Part shown: piece after piece, positions 41,665 through 49,317 of the stretch | Position numbering within the stretch: position 1 is the first letter of the stretch | Layout of the letters: each line of letters begins with the position of its first letter | Source of the DNA: Parabacteroides sp900760525 | GTDB taxonomy: Bacteria > Bacteroidota > Bacteroidia > Bacteroidales > Tannerellaceae | Length of the DNA: 64,000 nucleotides | Direction of reading: 5' to 3' | NCBI RefSeq assembly: GCF_049860805.1 | Contig: NZ_CP187555.1 | Coordinates: 2,356,001 to 2,420,000 of the forward strand | Made by a program: the position numbers and the translations under genes | The notes under the pieces: model-generated | Seen by the model: the letters and a program-made list of their open reading frames with translations, nothing else | What the model was told of the DNA's origin: nothing | Database searches by the model: none

Positions 41665-43710
41665 ATGGAAAATAAAAACGACATGTTTAACAAAGCGCCG
41701 AAGAACAATAAGCAAAAGATGTTCAAATTCAATCTTTATTGGATGTACGGGCTCATCTTTATAATGCTTTTCGCTTTGTATCTGACAAATGATTCTTCGG
41801 CATCTAAAGAATTAGGCTGGACCGAGTTCCAGAAATTGGCCCAGGAAAATGTATTCGACCGGATGGTTGTCTACAATAAAAAGAACCTGGTTGAAGCAAC
41901 CGTAAAAGACGGTCAGAAAGGTTTGGTCTTTAAAAAAGACAGTGTGGCATTGGGCACAAACCCGAAAGTGTATGTCAAAATACCGTCGGCTGACAAATTT
42001 TCGGACTTCTACGATAAGGCTGTTGCTGATAATCATATCAATACGCAAGTCAGCTTTGAAGAAGGCGATGATGCAATCTGGAATTTCCTTGTTTCGTTCG
42101 GTCCGATCCTGCTGATCATCGTCGTATGGATCTTCCTGATGCGACGCATGTCAGGCGGCACGAGCGGTGGTCCCGGCGGAGTATTCAGTGTGGGAAAGGC
42201 AAAAGCACAGCTATTCGATAAAGACAACGACCGGAAAGTGACATTCAAAGATGTCGCCGGCCTTGCAGAGGCGAAACAGGAAGTGGAAGAAATTGTTTCT
42301 TTCCTGAAAAGCCCGGAAAAATACACGGAATTAGGAGGTAAAATACCTAAAGGCGCTTTACTTGTAGGCCCTCCCGGAACCGGTAAAACACTATTGGCCA
42401 AGGCTGTAGCCGGAGAGGCGGACGTTCCGTTCTTCTCATTGTCCGGTTCGGACTTCGTGGAGATGTTCGTCGGTGTGGGTGCTTCTCGCGTACGTGACCT
42501 GTTCCGCCAGGCAAAAGAAAAAGCTCCTTGTATCGTATTTATCGACGAGATCGATGCGGTCGGCCGTGCCCGTGGCAAAAATGTAAATATGAACAGCAAC
42601 GATGAACGTGAAAACACGTTGAACCAATTGCTTACGGAAATGGACGGTTTCGGTTCCAACAGCGGTGTTATTATCCTGGCGGCCACCAACCGTGCCGATA
42701 TCCTGGATAAGGCGTTGCTTCGTGCCGGACGTTTCGACCGTCAGATCCACGTGGAATTGCCCGACCTGAACGAGCGTAAAGAGATATTCGGAGTGCATCT
42801 GCGTCCGATCAAAATCGACGAAAGCGTCGATGCCGAATTCCTGGCACGCCAGACTCCCGGTTTCTCCGGTGCCGACATTGCCAATGTCTGCAATGAAGCC
42901 GCTTTGATTGCCGCCCGTAGCGGTAAAAAGTTTGTCCAAAAAGATGATTTCATGAATGCGGTAGACCGTATCGTCGGAGGTTTGGAAAAACGCACTAAAA
43001 TAACAACTGCTGACGAACGCCAATGTATCGCCAACCATGAAGCTGGTCATGCCACATTGAGCTGGCTGCTGGAACATGCCAATCCGTTGGTTAAAGTAAC
43101 GATCGTTCCGCGAGGTAAAGCATTAGGCGCCGCCTGGTATCTGCCGGAAGAACGCCAGATCACCACCCGCGAACAGTTGCTGGATGAAATGTGTGCAACC
43201 TTGGGTGGACGAGCTGCAGAAGAACTTTTCTTAGGCAAAATTTCGACCGGAGCATCCAATGACCTGGAACGCGTGACAAAGCAGGCATATGCCATGGTTG
43301 TCTATTTCGGTATGAGCGACCGCCTGCCGAACTTGAACTACTACGATTCGAGCGGACAGGACTGGGGCTTCACCAAACCGTACAGTGAGGAAACAGCCCG
43401 GATGATCGACCAGGAAGTACAAGCCATCATTAACGAACAATACGAACGGGCCAAAAGTATCCTGAAAGAATATGCGTCAGGACACAATATGCTGGCACAG
43501 GTATTGCTGGAACGGGAAGTGATCTACACGGAAGATGTCGAACATATCTTCGGTAAACGCGCTTGGGTTTCCCGCTCGGAAGAGATTCTGGAACTGCAAG
43601 AGAAAGCAAACGGTAAAAAAACCGAAGAAGAAGCAAAAGTAACCGATACAGAAAAGCAGGAAGATGACACAAATGTCACAACACCCGACAGTAAGACAGT
43701 AAGTGTATAA
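41665..43710 (+). CDS. ftsH: ATP-dependent zinc metalloprotease FtsH
   Basis: A 681-residue inner-membrane protease. Two membrane segments (about 27-41 and 144-159), an AAA+ domain with Walker A GPPGTGKT (235-242), Walker B IVFIDEIDAVG, second-region-of-homology arginines (RAGRFDRQ), and the M41 zinc site HEAGH near residue 457. It degrades membrane proteins and misfolded proteins. The C-terminus has a Glu/Lys-rich tail. Confidence 0.97.
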   Translation: MENKNDMFNKAPKNNKQKMFKFNLYWMYGLIFIMLFALYLTNDSSASKELGWTEFQKLAQENVFDRMVVYNKKNLVEATVKDGQKGLVFKKDSVALGTNPKVYVKIPSADKFSDFYDKAVADNHINTQVSFEEGDDAIWNFLVSFGPILLIIVVWIFLMRRMSGGTSGGPGGVFSVGKAKAQLFDKDNDRKVTFKDVAGLAEAKQEVEEIVSFLKSPEKYTELGGKIPKGALLVGPPGTGKTLLAKAVAGEADVPFFSLSGSDFVEMFVGVGASRVRDLFRQAKEKAPCIVFIDEIDAVGRARGKNVNMNSNDERENTLNQLLTEMDGFGSNSGVIILAATNRADILDKALLRAGRFDRQIHVELPDLNERKEIFGVHLRPIKIDESVDAEFLARQTPGFSGADIANVCNEAALIAARSGKKFVQKDDFMNAVDRIVGGLEKRTKITTADERQCIANHEAGHATLSWLLEHANPLVKVTIVPRGKALGAAWYLPEERQITTREQLLDEMCATLGGRAAEELFLGKISTGASNDLERVTKQAYAMVVYFGMSDRLPNLNYYDSSGQDWGFTKPYSEETARMIDQEVQAIINEQYERAKSILKEYASGHNMLAQVLLEREVIYTEDVEHIFGKRAWVSRSEEILELQEKANGKKTEEEAKVTDTEKQEDDTNVTTPDSKTVSV

Positions 43711-43730
43711 CTATCCGCACAAGAATAATA

Positions 43731-43779
43731 ATTCCATGTCCACGAAATTTGATACAGATGGGCATGGAATTTATTTTTT
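43731..43779 (+). terminator. Terminator after ftsH
   Basis: Stem ATTCCATG (43731-43738) with CATGGAAT (43763-43770), followed by TTATTTTTT. Confidence 0.7.
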
Positions 43780-43782
43780 AAT

Positions 43783-43790
43783 TATATTTG
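43783..43790 (+). promoter_or_regulatory. -7 box for cdsA
   Basis: TATATTTG, 34 bp before the cdsA start and directly after the ftsH terminator. Confidence 0.55.
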
Positions 43791-43824
43791 TAGCTGAATA
43801 AATCAATAAAAAAACACTATCGTC

Positions 43825-44658
43825 TTGAAAAATCTGATTATACGGGCGTTAACCGGCATTATATTCGTCGTGGTACTGGTCAGTGCCATTTGCATCCATC
43901 CGATTTTTTTCCTCATTCTTTTTTGTGTCATAACAGGATTAACCCTTTGGGAATTCGGAGGTCTGATTAAACATTATGAAAATGCGAACCTGCAACAGGC
44001 CTTGAACGTGCTTGGAGGGGTATATCTGTTTATCGCCACTTTCGTCTATGCAAACGGATTGACGGACGGAAAGATCTTCCTTCCCTATTTGCTTTTTATC
44101 ATGCTGACAATGATAGCCGAACTCTATTATAAGGCACCGAACCCGATCAACAACTGGGCATTCACACTCTTTGCCCAGGTGTATTGTGCCGGTTCCTTCT
44201 CCATGCTGAACTTCATAGGCGCAGAACCGGGTACACCCGGTGTCATGACCTACACGCCGCTTTTCATCATGGCTATCTTTATTTTTGTCTGGCTGGACGA
44301 TACCGGCGCGTATCTGGTCGGTTCCCTGATCGGAAAAAGGAAATTATTTGAACGGATCTCTCCTAAAAAATCATGGGAAGGCTTTTTTGGCGGCCTGATC
44401 CTCGTGTTGGCTTCCTCGCAGGCATTTGCCTGGTTCGCACCGGAAATAAGCCGTCTTAATTGGTTGGGACTGGCAGCAACGGTCGTCCTGTTCGGGACAT
44501 GGGGAGACCTGATCGAATCCCTGCTGAAACGTACGCTCGGAGTAAAAGACTCCGGTCATATATTGCCGGGCCACGGAGGTATGCTGGACCGCTTCGACAG
44601 CGTCATGTTGGCTGTTCCCGCAAGCTACATTTATATCGAGTTGTTCATTCGAAATTGA
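43825..44658 (+). CDS. cdsA: Phosphatidate cytidylyltransferase
   Basis: A 277-residue membrane enzyme making CDP-diacylglycerol from phosphatidate and CTP. About seven to eight helices and the C-terminal signature RTLGVKDSGHILPGHGGMLDRFDS. It probably uses a TTG start at 43825; no better ATG is found upstream. It is convergent with the porT-like gene and overlaps its 3' end by 14 bp (44645-44658). Confidence 0.94.
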   Translation: MKNLIIRALTGIIFVVVLVSAICIHPIFFLILFCVITGLTLWEFGGLIKHYENANLQQALNVLGGVYLFIATFVYANGLTDGKIFLPYLLFIMLTMIAELYYKAPNPINNWAFTLFAQVYCAGSFSMLNFIGAEPGTPGVMTYTPLFIMAIFIFVWLDDTGAYLVGSLIGKRKLFERISPKKSWEGFFGGLILVLASSQAFAWFAPEISRLNWLGLAATVVLFGTWGDLIESLLKRTLGVKDSGHILPGHGGMLDRFDSVMLAVPASYIYIELFIRN

Positions 44659-45379
44659 AGGTAAGCGTCACCATCCGGGAAGTCGCTTTAGACAGGGAGT
44701 TCGGATATTTGATCAACTCCTGGTCCGTCAGGTCGCTCCGGTCTTTTTCCAACAAGTCGACAAGACCGAAACTAAACTTCAGTTCCGGACATAATTTAAA
44801 AAACGGAAGATAGATATCACATCCGATGCCAAACTCGACACCGAAATCCGTTCCTTTCAGCAGGATCGGATTTCCTTTTTTACGCCCCAGGTCGAAAGCA
44901 CCGTAAATACCGCCAATCAGATAAGGACGATAGTTATTCACACGGAAAGCGCTGTACTTCACATCGAGCGGAAATGTCAGGTAGTTGGAGCGGACAGAAG
45001 TGGAATACATACTTACCACCGGATTTTCATCCGTACCCTCCATCCCTTCCATCTCAGGACGACGGAACACAAACTTCTTATCCCCGAAATGGATGGTCGG
45101 CGTAAAACGCAGATTGAAATAAGGATTCAGGTACATATCCCCGATAACCCCGACACTAAAGCCGGGTGAATAACTCGGAATCTCGGCATACCAGGTTTCA
45201 CCGTTTGTAGCCACACCGGTATTGGTCAATATCAAATCCTGCGCATGCAAACCGACATGAAATCCCAGATGAAACCATTTCAAATCCGCATAGGGCTGAT
45301 TCTTCACCTTTTCTTTCTGTGCCACTACAGCAGTTGCAGACAGAAAGAACACACATATAATAAACAGTAGACGTCTCAA
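44645..45379 (-). CDS. porT: PorT-family outer membrane beta-barrel protein, probable T9SS component
   Basis: A 244-residue protein with a signal peptide (LFIICVFFLSATAVVAQ) and about eight amphipathic strands ending in an aromatic C-terminal residue pattern (MVTLTFNFE). The early HLGFHVGLHAQDL and later FPLDVKYSAFRVNNYRPYLIGG match PorT-type porins. P. gingivalis PorT is required for gingipain secretion. Other PF13568 beta-barrels share this shape, so the T9SS role is an inference supported by other T9SS-type genes here. Confidence 0.75.
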   Translation of the reverse strand: MRRLLFIICVFFLSATAVVAQKEKVKNQPYADLKWFHLGFHVGLHAQDLILTNTGVATNGETWYAEIPSYSPGFSVGVIGDMYLNPYFNLRFTPTIHFGDKKFVFRRPEMEGMEGTDENPVVSMYSTSVRSNYLTFPLDVKYSAFRVNNYRPYLIGGIYGAFDLGRKKGNPILLKGTDFGVEFGIGCDIYLPFFKLCPELKFSFGLVDLLEKDRSDLTDQELIKYPNSLSKATSRMVTLTFNFE

Positions 45380-45487
45380 TTCTTTTCGTAATTTTGAATT
45401 TATAACGGGAAAGAGCCCGACTTATTGCAAAAGAGCATTTATTTGTAAAAAAAAGGGGGAGTTCTTTTTTTAATTCAAAGAAAGCTC

Positions 45488-45495
45488 TATTTTTG
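45488..45495 (+). promoter_or_regulatory. -7 box for the ferredoxin gene
   Basis: TATTTTTG, 37 bp before the ferredoxin start. Confidence 0.6.
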
Positions 45496-45532
45496 CACGA
45501 ACTAATAGTTATCAATTTAAACGTTTAAAAAA

Positions 45533-45700
45533 ATGGCTTACGTAATTAGTGACGATTGTATCGCTTGCGGTACTTGTATTGACGAATGTCCGGTAGGAGC
45601 AATTTCAGAAGGTGACAAATACAGCATCGACCCTGAAATGTGTACAGATTGTGGAACTTGCGCAGATGCTTGTCCTACTGAAGCAATTCATCCGGCATAA
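45533..45700 (+). CDS. 2[4Fe-4S] ferredoxin
   Basis: A 55-residue cytoplasmic electron carrier of the clostridial type. Two CxxCxxCxxxCP motifs: Cys9, 12, 15, 19 (CIACGTCIDECP) and Cys37, 40, 43, 47 (CTDCGTCADACP). Probably the acceptor for pyruvate:ferredoxin oxidoreductase and donor for other redox enzymes. The gene is too short for usual length cut-offs but has a promoter, a start after a purine-rich stretch, and a terminator. Confidence 0.97.
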   Translation: MAYVISDDCIACGTCIDECPVGAISEGDKYSIDPEMCTDCGTCADACPTEAIHPA

Positions 45701-45741
45701 TAAAACCGCAACATTAATAGGTTTCTTTCAACAGGGCCTAT

Positions 45742-45786
45742 AAAAATAAGGGGCTGTTTCCCGAAAGGAACAGTCCCTTATTATTT
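45742..45786. terminator. Bidirectional terminator
   Basis: Stem AATAAGGGGCTGTT with AACAGTCCCTTATT (one bulge) between flanking A- and T-rich runs; shared by ferredoxin and the convergent PUR gene. Confidence 0.8.
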
Positions 45787-45807
45787 TCTCATTCTTTCCC
45801 GACTTCG

Positions 45808-46182
45808 TCAAAATTCGATATCCAGCTTGATCTCATCCGGATCATCATCCTGTCGGTCTTCATCCGACGCTGTCTCCGCCGGCTTTTGTCCGGCTTTACA
45901 TTGTTTAATGTAACTGATTACATCATTCATTCCATCCATGAACTTGTCAAAGTCCTCTTTGTACAGGAAAATTTTATGCTTTTCAAAAGAAACTTGCGTA
46001 CCATTCTTGGGCTGTACCTTCTTACTTTCCGTCACAGCCAGAAATAAATCGTCCTTCAGATTCTTCTTTACATCTAAATAATAAATTCTTTTTCCTGCCT
46101 TAATGGTTTTAGAGTATAAAATCTCTTTGTCACCACCTTCAACCTGCATTTTCTTCATCGAGTCTTCCATTATAGCAAACAT
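45808..46182 (-). CDS. PUR-domain nucleic-acid-binding protein (DUF3276)
   Basis: A 124-residue protein of the PUR-alpha-like DUF3276 family. One PUR repeat is visible: SKTIKAGKRIYYLDVKKNLKDD, LFLAVTESKKV and KHKIFLYKEDFDKFMDGM. An acidic tail (DEDRQDDDPDEIKLDIEF) follows. Homologues bind single-stranded DNA or RNA. An ATG four codons in (MEDSMKK) is an equal start candidate. Confidence 0.88.
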   Translation of the reverse strand: MFAIMEDSMKKMQVEGGDKEILYSKTIKAGKRIYYLDVKKNLKDDLFLAVTESKKVQPKNGTQVSFEKHKIFLYKEDFDKFMDGMNDVISYIKQCKAGQKPAETASDEDRQDDDPDEIKLDIEF

Positions 46183-46352
46183 TCGTTAAACACCCACCCA
46201 ATTATCATAACTTGCCTCAAATATGTGCATTTTTTTTTAAACAACAACTATTTTAACGCATGAAAATGCATATAAAGATTCAGAATATTACGAAATAATA
46301 AATAACACGCATAAAATTAAGCAAAGCGGCGAACTTTTATGAAAAGAATGAC

Positions 46353-46360
46353 TAACTTTG
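46353..46360 (+). promoter_or_regulatory. -7 box for nusB
   Basis: TAACTTTG, 34 bp before the nusB start. Confidence 0.6.
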
Positions 46361-46394
46361 CAGCTAAATTTATAACAAGTAGTTCCTTCAAACG

Positions 46395-47321
46395 ATGATC
46401 AACAGAATTTTAATCCGCATTAAAGTTTTACAGATAGTATATTCTTACTATCAAAACGGAAACAACGACCTCAAAGTAGCGGAAAACGAATTGCTTTTCA
46501 GCCTTAGAAAGTCTTATGACTTATATCATTACTTCCTTCTCCTAATTGTCGACGTCACTAATTTGCAAAGACGCATCTTGGATGCCCGTAAAAACAAATA
46601 TATGCCGACAGAAGCGGAACTAAATCCGAACACTCGCCTGATAGACAATCGTTTTGCTGCACAAATCGCCGAAAACGAAGCGCTTCGGAAGTATGTGGCC
46701 GAACAGGGCCTTTCATGGGATAACGACGAAGACTTCATCAAGATGGTGCTCGACCAGATCTTATCGTCCGAACAGTACGAGGAATATCTGAACAACGAAA
46801 ACGATTCATACGAGACAGACAAAGAATTCTGGCGCACTGTATTCAAAAAACTGATTTGCGGCAACGAAACGATCGACGACTATCTGCAAGACAAAAGTAT
46901 TTATTGGAACGACGACATTTCCATCGTCGAAACATTTACGCTGAAAACGATCAAGCAATTCGAAAAATCAGCCGGAAGCAAACAAAAATTGTTGCCGATG
47001 TTTAAAGATCTCGAAGATCAGTCTTTCGCCATCAAATTATTCCGCCAATCTTTGATGAAAGGAAGCGAATTCCGCGAACGTATCAACAAGCACATGAAGA
47101 ACTGGGAGACCGAACGCATAGCCAATATGGACCTTATTATCATGCAGGTCGCACTGGCAGAAATCATGACGTTCCCGACAATTCCCATCAACGTGACACT
47201 GAACGAATATATCGACACAGCCAAATACTACAGCACCCCGAAAAGCGGAACGTTTATCAACGGTATTTTGGATTCTGTAGTCAGCGAGTTAAAAAAAGAA
47301 AAGTTATTGCTCAAAGATTAA
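46395..47321 (+). CDS. nusB: Transcription antitermination factor NusB
   Basis: A 308-residue NusB-family protein, longer than E. coli NusB (139 residues), as usual in Bacteroidetes. The N-terminal half contains a helical extension (INRILIRIKVLQIVYSYYQN and so on), and the C-terminal NusB core is ANMDLIIMQVALAEIMTFPT and TLNEYIDTAKYYSTPKSGTFINGILD. It acts in rRNA transcription with NusE. It is first of a likely operon with yajC, ybbR and coaE. Confidence 0.92.
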   Translation: MINRILIRIKVLQIVYSYYQNGNNDLKVAENELLFSLRKSYDLYHYFLLLIVDVTNLQRRILDARKNKYMPTEAELNPNTRLIDNRFAAQIAENEALRKYVAEQGLSWDNDEDFIKMVLDQILSSEQYEEYLNNENDSYETDKEFWRTVFKKLICGNETIDDYLQDKSIYWNDDISIVETFTLKTIKQFEKSAGSKQKLLPMFKDLEDQSFAIKLFRQSLMKGSEFRERINKHMKNWETERIANMDLIIMQVALAEIMTFPTIPINVTLNEYIDTAKYYSTPKSGTFINGILDSVVSELKKEKLLLKD

Positions 47322-47331
47322 TTATTATCCT

Positions 47332-47339
47332 TACATTTG
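47332..47339 (+). promoter_or_regulatory. -7 box for yajC
   Basis: TACATTTG between nusB and yajC, 44 bp before the yajC start; a possible internal promoter. Confidence 0.5.
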
Positions 47340-47383
47340 TGACAGTATCGAATTGATATTAACTTATTAATGTTTATAGTTAT

Positions 47384-47695
47384 ATGAGCTTACTTACTAT
47401 TTTACTCCAGGCAGCCGGCGGAAGCCAGCAATGGTCTGGTATTTTGATGATGGTTGTTATTGTTGCGATCTTCTATTTCTTTATGATCCGTCCGCAACAA
47501 AAGAAACAAAAGGAAATTCAGAAAGCCCGTGAAGCCTTGAAAACGGGTGACAAAGTGATCACAGCCGGAGGTATCTACGGAAAGATTAAAGAAATCGGTG
47601 ACACATATATGTTAATTGAAATTTCTGATGGCGTACGCATCCGTGTAGACAAAACATCCGTGTTTGCATCTGCAGAGGACGCACAGCAAAAATAA
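47384..47695 (+). CDS. yajC: Preprotein translocase subunit YajC
   Basis: A 103-residue inner-membrane protein associated with SecDF. One N-terminal helix (SGILMMVVIVAIFYFFMI), then RPQQKKQKEIQKAREALKTGDKV with its last residues omitted here, and the beta motif AGGIYGKIKEIGD. The family fold is complete. It is followed by the YbbR gene after 12 bp. Confidence 0.95.
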   Translation: MSLLTILLQAAGGSQQWSGILMMVVIVAIFYFFMIRPQQKKQKEIQKAREALKTGDKVITAGGIYGKIKEIGDTYMLIEISDGVRIRVDKTSVFASAEDAQQK

Positions 47696-47707
47696 ACAAC
47701 GGAACAT

Positions 47708-48721
47708 ATGTCACGACTTGGACAAATCAAACAAACATTCAAGTCTGTCCGGATAGAGATTAAGGCTTTTCTTCACCGCCAACAGTGGAAAGAGGCCTTG
47801 ATCTTTTTCTGTTTTATCTTGTTAGCTTTCGGCTTCTGGCTACTTCAGAGCCTGCAACAGGAGTATGAAATAGATATCAAAATTCCGGTCAAATACAAGA
47901 ATGTGCCGCCGGATATATCTTTCACGGAAACACCGCCCGAAGCCATTACGGTCAAAGTGAAAGACAAAGGGAGCGTATTGCTGAACTACTCCTTCGGACG
48001 GTCGTTTGCCCCGATCGAAGCCAATATGAAAACACAGCCGGAAAAAGCCGGTAAACTGGTCATCAGCCGGAAAGATATCGAAAGCGATATAAAGAAGCAG
48101 CTGATTGCGACGACCTCCCTGCTCGGTTTCGAGCCCCAGCATATCGACGCGGCTTACAGCAAACGCATCAAAAAGGAGATACCGGCAGTATTCAACGGAA
48201 CCGTCCATACCAACGCCGGTTTCAAAATATCAGGCGACATAACCATTACTCCCCGCAACATCAGCGTTTACGCCAGCGACGTCGTCCTGGACACCTTGAA
48301 AGAGATAAAAACGGTTTATACCGAGATCAAGAAAGGGAACAAGACCGTGACACGCACCGTCCAACTGGAAAAAATCGACGGAGCCACTCTCGAACCGACA
48401 AGCGTAACCGTAACGGTCCCGATAGAAGAATATACGGAAAAGACGTTGGAAATACCGGTTATCTGCACCAACCTTCCGCGTCATTACACCTTGCGCACAT
48501 TCCCGTCTGTGGTGAAAGTGAGTTGCAGCGTTCCCCTTTCCCGTTTCAAGGATATCTCGGCGGATGATTTCGAGATACGGATCTCTTTTGCCGACCTGGA
48601 ACAAAACGCATCAGGAACATTGCCTTTGCAACTGAACAAGAAGCCGGGCTGGGTGGATGTCGCCACAATTACGCCGGACCGGATCGAATTTATATTGGAA
48701 CAAACAAAATCAAATGATTAA
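47708..48721 (+). CDS. YbbR-like (CdaR-type) membrane protein
   Basis: A 337-residue protein with one N-terminal helix (ALIFFCFILLAFGFWLLQ) and several YbbR extracytoplasmic domains (VPVKYKN-type strands; TLEPTSVTVTVPIEEYTE; RHYTLRTFPSVVKVS). In Firmicutes, CdaR regulates the CdaA diadenylate cyclase; no cyclase gene is nearby. The stop overlaps the coaE start by 8 bp, so they are coupled. Confidence 0.85.
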   Translation: MSRLGQIKQTFKSVRIEIKAFLHRQQWKEALIFFCFILLAFGFWLLQSLQQEYEIDIKIPVKYKNVPPDISFTETPPEAITVKVKDKGSVLLNYSFGRSFAPIEANMKTQPEKAGKLVISRKDIESDIKKQLIATTSLLGFEPQHIDAAYSKRIKKEIPAVFNGTVHTNAGFKISGDITITPRNISVYASDVVLDTLKEIKTVYTEIKKGNKTVTRTVQLEKIDGATLEPTSVTVTVPIEEYTEKTLEIPVICTNLPRHYTLRTFPSVVKVSCSVPLSRFKDISADDFEIRISFADLEQNASGTLPLQLNKKPGWVDVATITPDRIEFILEQTKSND

Positions 48722-49295
48722 GATAGGAATCACCGGAGGAATCGGAAGCGGTAAATCAGTGGTAGCCGCCTTGTTAAAACTGTCAGGCATTCCCGTTTAT
48801 ATCGCCGATACGGAAAGCAAGCTCCTGACAGCCACATCGCCCGTTATCCGGGAAAAGCTGATTGCCTTGTTCGGCAATGAACTTTATACGGCCGAAGGTT
48901 TGGATAAGAAACGACTTGCCTCCCATATTTTCGGTAATCCGAAACGCCTCGCACAGGTGAATGCGATCATTCATCCTGAAGTGAACCGCCATTTCCTTGC
49001 CTGGGCGGCGAGGCAGAATGCCCCGGCGTGTGCGATCGAATCCGCCATCCTTTTCGAATCGGGCTTCGACCGCGTTGTCGATACGGCATTGATGGTCTAT
49101 GCCCCGATGGAGGTACGCATCAGGCGGGCGCTCGAACGCGATGCCGTTCCCCGCGAAGAGATCGTACGCCGCATCGAAAGCCAGCTATCCGACGAAGTGA
49201 AGAAAGAGAAATCGGACTACGTGATCTTCAATGACGGCGAACAGGCTTTACTTCCGCAAGTAACCGCCTTCCTTGCCGGTCTGCGTTCCAAATAA
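48714..49295 (+). CDS. coaE: Dephospho-CoA kinase
   Basis: A 193-residue final enzyme of CoA synthesis. P-loop GGIGSGKS at about 8-15, the lid and CoA region VYIADTESK, and later HPEVNRHFLAWA. ATG 48714 is taken: it gives MIKIGITGG, the family start, and overlaps the ybbR stop by 8 bp. Upstream extension to 48657 is in-frame only by chance. Confidence 0.95.
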   Translation: MIKIGITGGIGSGKSVVAALLKLSGIPVYIADTESKLLTATSPVIREKLIALFGNELYTAEGLDKKRLASHIFGNPKRLAQVNAIIHPEVNRHFLAWAARQNAPACAIESAILFESGFDRVVDTALMVYAPMEVRIRRALERDAVPREEIVRRIESQLSDEVKKEKSDYVIFNDGEQALLPQVTAFLAGLRSK

Positions 49296-49317
49296 GGAAA
49301 TATTAATTCACCATATC

